A DNA stretch of 64,000 bases, from positions 1,550,001-1,614,000 of the forward strand of contig NC_007498.2 of the NCBI RefSeq assembly GCF_000012885.1. The letters are read 5' to 3'. The DNA is from Syntrophotalea carbinolica DSM 2380 (GTDB lineage Bacteria; Desulfobacterota; Desulfuromonadia; Desulfuromonadales; Syntrophotaleaceae). The position numbers and the translations under genes were made by a program. The notes under the pieces were generated by a model, which was not told the origin of the DNA, ran no database searches, and saw only the letters and a program-made list of their open reading frames with translations. Positions 37,759 to 48,116 of this stretch are shown here, piece by piece (the stretch's first letter is position 1; the number at the start of each line of letters is the position of its first letter).

Positions 37759-38754
37759 ATGAGCGACAAAAATTATAAAGCTTTGGTTGTTGAAGAAACC
37801 GATGGTCGTTATTTTCGCAGCATTCAGTCGCGAAATATCGATAATTTGCCGGCAGGAGAGCTGTTGGTACGGGTGGCTTATTCCTCACTAAATTACAAAG
37901 ATGCCCTATCTGCGACAGGCCATAAAGGCGTCACAAAAAACTACCCCCATACGCCGGGGATCGATGCCGCAGGGATTGTCGAGGAGTCTCGAAGTCCGGC
38001 CTTTGCACCCGGGGATCCTGTTATTGTTACCGGATACGATCTGGGTATGAATACGGCGGGTGGTTTTGGTGAGTACATTCGCGTTCCGGCAGCCTGGGCG
38101 TTGAAACCGCCGGATGGTTTGAGCCTGCGAGAGGCCATGCTTTTCGGTACGGCCGGATTCACGGCGGGTATCAGCGTATGGAAACTTTCGGAACATATTC
38201 GGCCTGATGACGGCGAAGTATTGGTGTCCGGTGCCACGGGCGGTGTCGGTTCCATGAGTGTTGCGATCTTGGCAAAACTCGGCTACCGGGTGGCGGCACT
38301 GACCGGCAAGGCAGAAGAAAAGGCTTTTTTAGAGAGACTGGGGGCCTGCCGGATCGTGTCTCGCCAGCAATTTCAGGAACACAGCGGTCGTCCTTTGTTG
38401 CCCGTGCAATGGGCCGGGTGTATCGATACGGTAGGCGGCGCGGTGCTGGAGAACCTTGTCAAGACGACAGCTCCGCTGGGTGTGGTGACCTGTTGTGGCA
38501 ACGTCGCTTCGGCCGACCTGGCGTTGACCGTTTATCCTTTTATCTTGCGGGGGGTGTCGCTTGTAGGGATCGATTCGCAGAACTATCCGATGGTGCAGAG
38601 GATCGGGCTGTGGCAAAAACTGGCCGATGCCTGGAAACCGGCGGCCTTGGACGGTATGTACACCGAAAAGACCCTGGACGATCTTGATGAATGTATCGAT
38701 CGGATGCTCGCCGGGAAACTGAAGGGGCGGATACTGGTCAATATGCAACAGTGA
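37759..38754 (+). CDS. YhdH/AcuI-family quinone oxidoreductase
   Basis: A 331-residue zinc-free medium-chain reductase. AYSSLNYKDALSATG and TPGIDAAGIV at the N-terminus and the nucleotide-binding VSGATGGVGS are typical of the YhdH/YhfP group, whose best-known member AcuI reduces acryloyl-CoA with NADPH. LVGIDSQNYPM and the C-terminal GKLKGRILV also match. The substrate here is not known. I start at 37759 (MSDKNYKAL), after GGGGGCGG; the frame begins at 37693 without a ribosome site. Stands alone. Confidence 0.9.
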   Translation: MSDKNYKALVVEETDGRYFRSIQSRNIDNLPAGELLVRVAYSSLNYKDALSATGHKGVTKNYPHTPGIDAAGIVEESRSPAFAPGDPVIVTGYDLGMNTAGGFGEYIRVPAAWALKPPDGLSLREAMLFGTAGFTAGISVWKLSEHIRPDDGEVLVSGATGGVGSMSVAILAKLGYRVAALTGKAEEKAFLERLGACRIVSRQQFQEHSGRPLLPVQWAGCIDTVGGAVLENLVKTTAPLGVVTCCGNVASADLALTVYPFILRGVSLVGIDSQNYPMVQRIGLWQKLADAWKPAALDGMYTEKTLDDLDECIDRMLAGKLKGRILVNMQQ

Positions 38755-38833
38755 AGATGTGCGGGAGGGGGGCGGCCGGTGTGGGGGCGCTCTAGGAGAT
38801 TCATTACGTGGTTGAGGGCGTGCAACGATTTGT

Positions 38834-39271
38834 TTAGCGACACTCGGGCAGGGTGATAATACGAAACCGATCGTCCAAGTGTTTTTCCAGCACCGGGCGC
38901 ACCTCTTTCCATGAAAGGCCTCCTCCTCCGCAACCTGGCCGGGGCAGGATCACCAGCGGCCAGGCGTTGCGATCGGTGAGGTCTTTCAGTTGCACGCAGG
39001 ATCGTTCGATAAGACGCAGATCCGGGACTTCAAAAGGCGAATTTTCGACGGGGAAGGATACGATGCCATGGCCCAGGTCGAAGACCTGGTTACCATGGCT
39101 GCGAATCATCTCACCCAAAACGGCCGAGATTTCCGGGTAACGCTCTTTGGTCTGGCGGGCACAACCTCGCGGCATCGAGCAGTGACCTTTGGAACTGACC
39201 TGCCCGCCGGTGGTGATGGCAATAATGGCTCGCCCGTGCCAGGACCACAGGTCGCCAAAAATTTCCGTCAT
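38834..39271 (-). CDS. Macro-domain-like protein
   Basis: A 145-residue protein with features of macro domains, which bind or hydrolyse ADP-ribose derivatives: AIIAITTGGQV at the first strand, the MPRGCARQTKERYP segment after it, IVSFPVE, and LPRPGCGGGGLSWKEVRPVL, the glycine-rich phosphate loop. It resembles ADP-ribose-1''-phosphate-processing macro proteins of phages and bacteria. The start is two bases after the stop of the 99-residue partner gene. GAGG is upstream of the ATG. Reading as macro-like is strong; activity is not proven. Confidence 0.75.
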   Translation of the reverse strand: MTEIFGDLWSWHGRAIIAITTGGQVSSKGHCSMPRGCARQTKERYPEISAVLGEMIRSHGNQVFDLGHGIVSFPVENSPFEVPDLRLIERSCVQLKDLTDRNAWPLVILPRPGCGGGGLSWKEVRPVLEKHLDDRFRIITLPECR

Positions 39272-39273
39272 GG

Positions 39274-39573
39274 CTACCAGTCCTCGCGCAGTACTTCCCG
39301 AATGGAGCCTAACAAGAAATCGTAGACTTCATCGCGCCGGGTCAGAAATCCCGGCACCCCTCGGTTAAGAATCTCTTCCAGTTCGCGCAGAACATGTTCG
39401 CTTCGCGTGTCAACCGCATCCATGACAGCTTCGAACATGGGAATGACTTCGTAAAGATTGTTGGCATCGAATGGCAGATCGTCCGGTATCCCCGTAAATC
39501 GGGGACGGTCCCGGGTTTCTTTCTTGCGTGCGTATTTATACCATAAATCCGAAGGTTTTACCGTTATACCCAT
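39274..39573 (-). CDS. Hypothetical protein, partner of the macro-domain gene
   Basis: I do not recognise this 99-residue protein. It is soluble and mainly helical, with an aromatic start (DLWYKYARKKETRDRPRF) and helical stretches EVIPMFEAVMDAVD and VLRELEEILNR. There are no Cys, no membrane segment and no obvious catalytic motif. A strong AGGAGG site precedes the start. It is two bases upstream of the macro gene and 40 bases after the Cys-rich regulator-like gene, so all three are probably one transcript. Confidence 0.7.
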   Translation of the reverse strand: MGITVKPSDLWYKYARKKETRDRPRFTGIPDDLPFDANNLYEVIPMFEAVMDAVDTRSEHVLRELEEILNRGVPGFLTRRDEVYDFLLGSIREVLREDW

Positions 39574-39613
39574 TTATACCTCCTGGTGTATATTTGCTTA
39601 TATTTTAGGCAAA

Positions 39614-39862
39614 TCAGTGGCATCCACCGCCACATCCGCCACCGTGTCCGCAGGAGGATTTGCAGGGAGCCGAGCCGACGGAGTCGCTGGTAGCTTTAAG
39701 GGCGGAAAGGCTTTCCGAAGCGACGAACCACTTGCCCTCGATTTCCTGACCCTGTAACTGGCCACGCTTGATATAAAGCAGTATGTTTAGGGGAGTTGTT
39801 CCCAGCTCCAGGGCAACTTCTTCGACACTCATTAAACTGTTTTCGGGGGAAACTGTACACAT
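39614..39862 (-). CDS. Small HTH-like protein with Cys/Gly/His-rich tail
   Basis: An 82-residue protein. The first part (SVEEVALELGTTPLNILLYI then GKWFVASESL) reads like an excisionase/MerR-type helix-turn-helix with a wing. The last 17 residues have the pattern CxxxCGHGGGCGGGCH, likely to bind metal. Such tails occur on metal-sensing or iron-sulphur regulators; no full family match is recalled. I start at 39862 (MCTVSPENS) with AAAAGGAG upstream; the frame extends to 39922 without a signal. First gene of the three-gene minus-strand unit. Confidence 0.7.
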   Translation of the reverse strand: MCTVSPENSLMSVEEVALELGTTPLNILLYIKRGQLQGQEIEGKWFVASESLSALKATSDSVGSAPCKSSCGHGGGCGGGCH

Positions 39863-40254
39863 GGTATGACTCCTTTTGACTATGAGCTCCGGGGTGCGGA
39901 GGTCTTTTCCTGATGTGTTCATCGGTGAGTTTTCCGGTCACAGGGCTTTGTTGATGTATAGTTATTGCAGACATCGCGCCAGAGCTTGCAACGGCTTTGT
40001 TTTGCCGGACGATTTTGCCGATTTACCACTTGCGTCACGGACGGGAGCCGTGTAGACAGATGTCGGTAGGTAAGCAAAAAAGTATACAATATCAATGGTT
40101 TGTGCGGTTTCGGTGGGGCCTTGTAACTTTCGAACTTTGTGTTTGAACCCGTTGCCGGGAGTAATTTATTCCCACTGCCGTTTTGAAAAACACGGACACA
40201 ATTTCGAAGCGAAGTGACTACAGAAGCGGCAGGAAAACCGTAGAAAGGGAACGA
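39863..40254. other. Intergenic region between divergent macro operon and FAD oxidase
   Basis: About 390 bases with no gene. It contains a CACGGACGGGAGCCGTG inverted repeat near 40035-40052 and AT-rich stretches near 40075-40100 that could hold promoters (AAGTATACAATATC). Nothing firmer can be said. Confidence 0.4.
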
Positions 40255-41676
40255 ATGCCTTTAAAAATTGCCACGTTGGATGATGCCTGGACGACCATTT
40301 CCGAACCACTTATCCGAGAGTTCGCCGGAGGGTTGCGGGGGGATATCGTCGCTGCCGGTGAACCGGAATATGAAGCCGTTCGCAAAATCTGGAATGGTCT
40401 GATCGATCGCCGGCCGGCACTGATCGTGCGGTGCGCCGATGAGGCGGATGTCATAGCCACGGTGAAATTCGTGCGCGCCCATAATCTGCGTGTTTCAGTG
40501 CGGGCCGGGGGGCATAATGTTGCCGGCAAGTCTCTTTGCGAAGGCGGCCTGGTCATCGATCTCGGCCGCATGAACGGCGTGAAGATCAACCATGCTCTTC
40601 CTTCGGTCCATGTTCAGGCCGGAGCCCGACTGGGGGATGTCGACGAGGTCACCCGGCCATACGGGTTTGCCGTGCCCGTCGGCGTGGTCAGCAGGACCGG
40701 GATCGCCGGATTGACTCTCCATGGCGGCATGGGGTGGCTGTTACGGAGGGAAGGGCTGACCATCGATAATATTCTGCGTATCGAGGTGATAACCGCCGAA
40801 GGGGAGAAGGTTGTTGCCAGCTCCGATGAAAATGCCGATCTGTTCTGGGCTCTGCGCGGTGGCGGCGGAAATTTCGGGGTCGTAACAGCCTTTGAATACC
40901 GTCTGCGACCCGTGCCGCCCCAGGTGTGGTTCGCCGCCGTCCTGTATCCTTTTGCCGAAGCCCAAAAGGCCATCGGCTTCTGGCGGGAATTCATGGCTGG
41001 AGCACCGCCCGAATTAAGCAGTTTTTGCGTATTGCGCAGTCGATCGTTGTCGTCGGTTGAAGGGAAGGGAGAACGCTTGCCCGTGGTAGCTTTTTTGGCG
41101 TGCTATACTGGGCCTTTTGAAAGAGGGGAAGAGATCCTTCGCCCTTTGCGGGAGTGGTCGACGCCGATAGCCGATTTCTCCGGCCCTATGGATTTTCATC
41201 TCGGCGTGCAACGCATGTTCGATAAGGATTATCCGGCGGGGCGCTGTTACTATTGGGATTCCATGTTTTTCAACGATCTCGAATCCGAGACCATCGACCG
41301 GATCGTCGAGCATGCCGGAAGAAGTGTTTCGCCCCTGTCTTCGGTGAATATCTGGGCCCTGGGCGGTGCCATGAACCGGGTCGATGCCTGTGATACGCCT
41401 TTCGATAAGCGTGACTGCAGGTTTATGGTGGCGGTGGAGGCCAATTGGGAAGATCGGGAGGACGCTGATGCGAATATCGGCTGGGTGGCCGATTTCGTCG
41501 ATGCTTTGCGACCAATGTCACGGGCTGGAGTCTATCTCAATTTTCCCGGTGCCGCAGGAAGGCAGGAGCAGCTGGTGAAGGGATGCTACGATAAAAACTT
41601 TGCCCGATTGCGCAAGATCAAGCGGTTTTGCGATCCCGATAACGTCTGGCGGGGAAGTTTCAATATTAAACCGTGA
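40255..41676 (+). CDS. FAD-linked oxidase, berberine-bridge-enzyme type
   Basis: A 473-residue flavoprotein of the PCMH/BBE class. It has the FAD segment VSVRAGGHNVAGKSL with the His that usually carries covalent FAD, VHVQAGARLGDV, GIAGLTLHGGMGWL, ALRGGGGNFGVVT and the C-terminal NVWRGSFNI where BBE proteins often have NxxF. Such oxidases act on sugars, alkaloids or small alcohols; substrate unknown here. I start at 40255 with AAAGGGA upstream. Single gene followed by a heptamer repeat array. Confidence 0.87.
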   Translation: MPLKIATLDDAWTTISEPLIREFAGGLRGDIVAAGEPEYEAVRKIWNGLIDRRPALIVRCADEADVIATVKFVRAHNLRVSVRAGGHNVAGKSLCEGGLVIDLGRMNGVKINHALPSVHVQAGARLGDVDEVTRPYGFAVPVGVVSRTGIAGLTLHGGMGWLLRREGLTIDNILRIEVITAEGEKVVASSDENADLFWALRGGGGNFGVVTAFEYRLRPVPPQVWFAAVLYPFAEAQKAIGFWREFMAGAPPELSSFCVLRSRSLSSVEGKGERLPVVAFLACYTGPFERGEEILRPLREWSTPIADFSGPMDFHLGVQRMFDKDYPAGRCYYWDSMFFNDLESETIDRIVEHAGRSVSPLSSVNIWALGGAMNRVDACDTPFDKRDCRFMVAVEANWEDREDADANIGWVADFVDALRPMSRAGVYLNFPGAAGRQEQLVKGCYDKNFARLRKIKRFCDPDNVWRGSFNIKP

Positions 41677-41699
41677 GTTGGTATGGAATGGTCATTGGT

Positions 41700-41886
41700 C
41701 ATTAGTTATTGGTCATTGGTGACTGGTGACTGGTGACTGGTGACTGGTGACTGGTGACTGGTGACAAGTGACAAGTGACAAGTGACAAGTGACAAGTGAC
41801 AAGTGACAAGTGACAAGTGACAAGGGACAAGTGACAAGTGACAAGGGACAAGGGACAAGGGACAAGGGACAAGCGACAAGCGACTG
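41700..41886. repeat. Heptamer tandem array 1 (GTGACTG / GTGACAA)
   Basis: Degenerate ATTGGTC units lead into six or more GTGACTG units, then a long series of GTGACAA that later becomes GGGACAA and finally GCGACAA or GCGACTG. About 23 units in all. It lies between the FAD oxidase stop and the ettA terminator. The same GTGACAA unit forms array 2. Confidence 0.92.
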
Positions 41887-41896
41887 ATGTTACGCG

Positions 41897-41927
41897 ACGG
41901 GGCAGCGGCTAAAAACCGCTGCCCCGT
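41897..41927 (-). terminator. Hairpin terminator after ettA
   Basis: Perfect 12-base arms ACGGGGCAGCGG / CCGCTGCCCCGT, with a 7-base loop, six bases past the ettA stop on the minus strand. The minus strand continues GCGTAACATC, so the T run is weak. Confidence 0.7.
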
Positions 41928-41932
41928 TGGTG

Positions 41933-43618
<1,686 letters not shown>

Positions 43619-43798
43619 AAAAATCTACTCCTGCTGTGATAGGTATTCAGCGGTAGGTGATTAACTGGTCGCTGTGACTTACTGGAAGCCAGCGCAGTCG
43701 CGCCTGTAAAAGGCCGGTGTGCGATGGCGGGGTGACTGGTAGAGGACAAAAACTCGCCTATAAGCTGCTTAGGTAAACGATCCACCAAAGTTAACAGG

Positions 43799-43918
43799 TC
43801 AATTGGCTTTTCTCTGAATGGCCTCACCGGCTTGTTCGATATCCTTGCCCATGCCCGAGAGGGTGTTGCAGGCACTCAGTGCCATGACCAGTAAAAGTAA
43901 AATTGTCAGTTTTTTCAT
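43799..43918 (-). CDS. Entericidin-like small lipoprotein
   Basis: A 39-residue peptide: MKKLTILLLL signal, lipobox LSAC (Cys17), then a short amphipathic tail with NTLSGMGKDIEQAGEAI. This matches the entericidin A/B family, small outer-membrane lipoproteins associated with cell stress and toxin-antidote pairs. A good GGAGG site lies eight bases before the ATG. It is upstream of ettA on the same strand with a 180-base gap. Only one such peptide is visible. Confidence 0.88.
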   Translation of the reverse strand: MKKLTILLLLVMALSACNTLSGMGKDIEQAGEAIQRKAN

Positions 43919-44193
43919 GGTTTCCTCCATTCAATTTACAAGTGGCTTCAATCCACAGCATCATTTTTTCAGAGGATAGGTCGAGAACCACCTAAATTTC
44001 AACACAAAAATACTTCCCAAGCAGCATAGTCAAAGCTCCAGGTAAAAGTCAGGGTATACTTGGATAGGACTCAAGATCGAAAATGCCGCTTGCAGGCATA
44101 CATATCTGCTTGGGATTTATCAACCTTGCATCGTGTTTACAGCAAGGGCGATGGCCGCTCAAAAAACAATGAGGTTACTGGGGAGGTGATAGG

Positions 44194-44607
44194 ATGTCCG
44201 ATATTTTTAACGGTTCCTGTAGTTGCGGGTTGGTGAAATTTACTTTGAATACAGCCAAACATAGCACCATCAATTGCCATTGCAGGACATGCCGAAAACT
44301 CAATGGTGGAGCTTTTTCCACCTATGTTGCGGTTGCGCAAGATGACTTTGCGCTCAGTGAAGGTGGCGATGAGCTGTCCCGGTATGCCGTTACCGATAAT
44401 GTCGATAAATACTTCTGCAGGGTCTGTGGTACCCCCATTTACAACCAAAATAAAAAATATCCCGGCCTGATGATTGTGCCCGTGGGTGCTCTGGACCATC
44501 CTGAAGACTTTAAACCAACGGATAATATTTTCTGTGAGAGCAAGTTGCCATGGGTGCCCCTGCAGGACGAAACCAACGATCATTCCCAGGGCTTGCCGCC
44601 TCGCTAG
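44194..44607 (+). CDS. GFA/CENP-V family zinc protein
   Basis: A 137-residue protein with the zinc-binding cysteines of the GFA family: GSCSCG, CHCRTCRK and CRVCGTPI. GFA proteins were named for glutathione-dependent formaldehyde activation, but most members' roles are unknown. The length fits a complete single-domain member. GGGGAGG precedes the ATG. It converges on the ACT-GlnE gene. Confidence 0.88.
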   Translation: MSDIFNGSCSCGLVKFTLNTAKHSTINCHCRTCRKLNGGAFSTYVAVAQDDFALSEGGDELSRYAVTDNVDKYFCRVCGTPIYNQNKKYPGLMIVPVGALDHPEDFKPTDNIFCESKLPWVPLQDETNDHSQGLPPR

Positions 44608-44647
44608 GAGCTGTGGGTGTGGTTTTCAGCTTGGGACACTAGCGATG

Positions 44648-46732
44648 TCAGTCTTTACCAAGCCACAGGTTGCGGCTGAGGTCGCGGCTCCAGACGATTT
44701 CGGCAGCCAGCTGCTCGGGGTTTTCGAAGCCGAGTCGGCGAGACAGGTAGAGATAGTCGGGGGAATCCGGCAGCGGCAGAGTGAGGTCTTTGGCGTTGCC
44801 GCGCACCGCCCGCAGAGCGTCGATGGTGCGCCGGAAACAGCGATAAGCCCGCCGCATGTCGTTGGCTTGTTCGGGCGCGATAATGCCGGCGGCTTCGAGG
44901 CGCTTGAGGCCCTGCATGGCATTGGGAACCCGCAGTTCCGGTTTGTCTGCACCGTGTTCGATGAGTTGCGCCTGCAGGAAGTATTCGATATCCACCAATC
45001 CCCCCGCACTGAGTTTCAGATTGATCCTCCCTGAAGCGACCAGCTCGGTATCTTGTCTTTTTCGCAGATGCAGAATATTGGCGTAGTCGAGTGGCTGCCC
45101 GGAATAGACAAAGGCATCGCGGGCCTGCATGACTTTGGTTAGTAGCGATTGGTCGCCGGCCACAGGGCGCAGTTTAACCATGGCCAACCTCTCGAATTGT
45201 TCGGCCTGGCCGTGAACGGCATAGTAGTTTCGGAAGGTGGCCAGGGAACTCGCCAGGGTACCTTTGTTGCCGAAGGGGCGCAGCCGCATATCGATTTCAA
45301 AAATTCCTTCTTTACGTGATTTCAAGGCCTTAAGAAAAGTTCGTACAAATTCCTCGAAGTATTGTCCATTGTCGGTTGGCCGTTTTCCCTGTGTTTTTCC
45401 CTGACCTTCGTAGATAAAGAGCAGCTCCAGGTCCGAAGCGAAGCCCATTTCACTGCCGCCGTATTTCCCCGCTGCAAGGATGCCCCAACCGCAGGGCTTT
45501 TCACTCACTCTCGGGTGGCCGAAACGGGCGGTGACAGCTTCATGACAGAGCAGGGCGGTCTGGGAGACGACCACATCGGTCAGGGCTGTCAGTTCGCGGG
45601 CAAAGGTCACGTCGCCGATAACCCGGGTAATATGGCGGAGATCGATGCGGAACATCTCCCGGTCTTTGAAATCGTTGAGGATCTTGACCTTGTCCTCGTG
45701 CGTGCCGCCGGTCTGCAGCTCCTCGCGCAGCATGTCGGCCCATTGCTGGCGGTCGAGAGTTTTCTCGATTTCTGCACGGTTGCGGATCAGGGGGAAGAGG
45801 TTTTCATGCTGCATACGCAGAAAATCCTCCCATAAAAAGCGGCTGACCCCCATCAGACTGGCCAGGGTCTGCATGGTTTCCGCCGACTGGATACTGGTGA
45901 AATCCGCCGCCCGATCCGGATTTTCCAGCAGCCGCGACGCCAGATCCCGGAACTGCCGGATGGCCTGGCCGGGGTTGGGGCAATGGGGCAGAAGATAGGC
46001 GAATTGTTTGATCAAGGCACAGGCAAAGCGCAATTCCTGCAGTTTGTCCTTGTCCACAACCTTGCGATGGTACAAATCCCGAATCCAGAAGGTATCGTGG
46101 ACCTCATCGCCCAGGGTACGGATGGTCGCCTGTTCGATATTGATTTCCAGTAGCGCCAGAGCATTGGCAAACGCGAACAGAAAGCCGGGAATGTCCTGGG
46201 AACGGATGTCGATGACCGTGTCCGACTCGGAGAGGCTGTTGTCGATGGCGATCTCAACCGGTAACAACTGCTCGCCTGACGGTGCCCTGGATTCTATCGC
46301 GCCGGCAACCTGGTCGATGAGTCCGTCGCGCACCGCCTCGATACCGCCCTCGGCCATTTTGTTGTTGAGCAGCACAAGGTCCTTGTGCAAGTGCGTCAGT
46401 TGTTGCTCGGCCGCCTGCGGATCCGGCAGTTTGAGGGTAAGGACATCCATAATGCGGGATTTCATGACCGTCGCTGCGTGTTGGGTCTGTTTGCCCGAAG
46501 CGCCGGATACCGTAATGATGTCTGCACTGCGAATATTGGCACCATGCGCGGTTAACAGGCCCGCAATGACCGATAAAAGACCTTCTTTATCGGTGGTTGC
46601 CAGGACGACCCGCCACAAGTCGGTCGCGAGACGTTCTTTGTAAAAGACAAGGTGTTCCGGGCTTTGAACCTGATCCAGCAGATGACCGAATTGTTTCAGG
46701 ATATCGGATTGGTGAGAAGTGGCGGCAGTCAT
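44648..46732 (-). CDS. ACT-domain and GlnE-like adenylyltransferase protein
   Basis: A 694-residue protein. The N-terminal part has two ACT-like regions (DLWRVVLATTDKEGLLSVIAG, and near 150-230 SQDIPGFLFAFANALALLEI), typical amino-acid-sensing modules. The C-terminal half matches a single GlnE-type nucleotidyltransferase: RIDLRHITRVIGDV, GKYGGSEMGFASDLELLFIY, IDMRLRPFGNKG and the helical C-terminal domain (GGLVDIEYFLQAQLI). Classical GlnE has two adenylyl domains and no ACT domain, so this may be a different regulator. The second metal residue is Glu (SDLEL). Start at 46732 chosen for AAAGGA upstream. Confidence 0.75.
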   Translation of the reverse strand: MTAATSHQSDILKQFGHLLDQVQSPEHLVFYKERLATDLWRVVLATTDKEGLLSVIAGLLTAHGANIRSADIITVSGASGKQTQHAATVMKSRIMDVLTLKLPDPQAAEQQLTHLHKDLVLLNNKMAEGGIEAVRDGLIDQVAGAIESRAPSGEQLLPVEIAIDNSLSESDTVIDIRSQDIPGFLFAFANALALLEINIEQATIRTLGDEVHDTFWIRDLYHRKVVDKDKLQELRFACALIKQFAYLLPHCPNPGQAIRQFRDLASRLLENPDRAADFTSIQSAETMQTLASLMGVSRFLWEDFLRMQHENLFPLIRNRAEIEKTLDRQQWADMLREELQTGGTHEDKVKILNDFKDREMFRIDLRHITRVIGDVTFARELTALTDVVVSQTALLCHEAVTARFGHPRVSEKPCGWGILAAGKYGGSEMGFASDLELLFIYEGQGKTQGKRPTDNGQYFEEFVRTFLKALKSRKEGIFEIDMRLRPFGNKGTLASSLATFRNYYAVHGQAEQFERLAMVKLRPVAGDQSLLTKVMQARDAFVYSGQPLDYANILHLRKRQDTELVASGRINLKLSAGGLVDIEYFLQAQLIEHGADKPELRVPNAMQGLKRLEAAGIIAPEQANDMRRAYRCFRRTIDALRAVRGNAKDLTLPLPDSPDYLYLSRRLGFENPEQLAAEIVWSRDLSRNLWLGKD

Positions 46733-46779
46733 ACCCATTCCTTTTAGCCAATGTAAAGACATGGTGCCAGTCAATGGCA

Positions 46780-46808
46780 TTAACAATAGAGTTCAAAGGT
46801 GCTATACC
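46780..46808 (+). promoter_or_regulatory. Probable promoter of the SDR gene
   Basis: TTAACA at 46780-46785 and TATACC at 46803-46808, with a 17-base spacer, 52 bases before the SDR start and divergent from the ACT-GlnE gene. Confidence 0.45.
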
Positions 46809-46859
46809 TTGTTAAACATAACATTAAATTTCAGAAAAAAACATGTCAGGAGGATGTTC

Positions 46860-47633
46860 ATGGCAGACCGACGTGAAAATGGCGTGGTTCTCGTCACCGG
46901 CGGCGCACAAGGTATCGGTAAGGGGATTGCGTGCGTCTTGCTGGCATCGGGCATGCGGGTGGTCATTGCGGATCGGGACGAAGATGCCTGCCGCGAAATG
47001 GCGGCGGAATATGCCGACAATGACTGCGTGGCTGTTTTTCCCATGGATGTCGCCGTGGAAGCCAGTGTCACCCATGTCATGGGGCGGATAGAAGCGCGCT
47101 TCGGTCGCCTCGATGCCCTGGTCAACAATGCCGGGCATGGGCCGGCGCACGCCGAACCCGTGGAAGAGCTGACCCTGGAGGCATGGAACAGCGTGCTGGC
47201 GACCAACTTGACGGGTGCTTTTCTGTGCTGTAAGCATGCTGTGGCCGCTTTACGCCGAAGCCGTGGTGCCATTGTCAATATTGCCTCGACTCGCGCCCTG
47301 CAATCGGAACCTCACGGTGAAGCCTATGCCGCCAGCAAGGGCGGTGTCGTTGCCCTGACGCACGCATTGGCCAATAGTCTGGGGCCCGATATTCGCGTCA
47401 ATTGCATCAGCCCGGGTTGGATTGCCGTGGATGACTGGCAAAAAAGTGCCAATTGTAAATCCCCGGCACTGCGGCCCGAGGACCATGCCCAGCATCCGGT
47501 CGGTCGTGTCGGGCACCCCGGGGATATCGCTGAGTTGGCGGCTTTTTTGATTTCACCGCGGGCCGGTTTTATCACCGGGCAGAATTTTGTTGTCGATGGT
47601 GGCATGACGCGCAAGATGATTTATGTCGAATAG
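46860..47633 (+). CDS. Short-chain dehydrogenase/reductase
   Basis: A 257-residue classical SDR. Cofactor loop TGGAQGIGKG, NNAGHGP, catalytic Ser in IVNIASTRA and the YAASK pair (Tyr-x3-Lys), with the SPGWI segment and C-terminal VDGGM. ADRDED after beta-2 (Asp) suggests NAD preference. Substrate unknown. I start at 46860, six bases after AGGAGG; an earlier in-frame ATG touches the ribosome site. Its stop is 8 bases before the DUF1232 gene. Confidence 0.93.
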   Translation: MADRRENGVVLVTGGAQGIGKGIACVLLASGMRVVIADRDEDACREMAAEYADNDCVAVFPMDVAVEASVTHVMGRIEARFGRLDALVNNAGHGPAHAEPVEELTLEAWNSVLATNLTGAFLCCKHAVAALRRSRGAIVNIASTRALQSEPHGEAYAASKGGVVALTHALANSLGPDIRVNCISPGWIAVDDWQKSANCKSPALRPEDHAQHPVGRVGHPGDIAELAAFLISPRAGFITGQNFVVDGGMTRKMIYVE

Positions 47634-47641
47634 GGGAGATT

Positions 47642-47854
47642 ATGAAAAATATCCTGCTGATTTTACTCGGTATCGCATCCGTCGTTTATCTGTTAAATCC
47701 CGGAGCCGGTGTTTTTGAAGTTTTGCCGGACAATCTGCCGTTTATCGGCAACCTGGATGAAGCCGCCGCAGTCGGGGTGCTGATCATGTGCCTGAAGTAT
47801 TTCGGAATCGATCTGACGCGTTTGCCGGACAGGGATTCCAGTCGACGCAAATAG
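47642..47854 (+). CDS. Small DUF1232-like membrane protein
   Basis: A 70-residue protein with an N-terminal membrane helix (ILLILLGIASVVYLLNPG), LPDNLPFIGNLDEAAAV, which resembles the DUF1232 LPD.IP..G..DD core, and a second helix. A short basic tail (RRK) ends it. Function unknown. Directly downstream of the SDR gene, GGGGAG before the ATG. Confidence 0.65.
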   Translation: MKNILLILLGIASVVYLLNPGAGVFEVLPDNLPFIGNLDEAAAVGVLIMCLKYFGIDLTRLPDRDSSRRK

Positions 47855-48116
47855 TAATCGGCGGGATATCGATTGAAAGGCGCATTGCCCGGATATCCGG
47901 TTTACTTGGACATGGAGCATCGAAACCGAACCGACCCAGCCTCTTTGCCCCAAAAGCACGTATCAGACCTTGGTCCGTTTGCATTTTGTCCATATTGCAG
48001 TGCGGTAGATTTTGTCCGCTTCGCAAGCCTGTAAAAACAATGGATCGTTGGGCGGTTTTTGTTATGATATGCCGTATACATTTTTATTTTTATTCAACTG
48101 AACTAGGAGATAATGC

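Noticed and set aside
41700-41886. Heptamer array considered as a CRISPR array
   Set aside because: Units are 7 bases without spacers and no cas genes are near.
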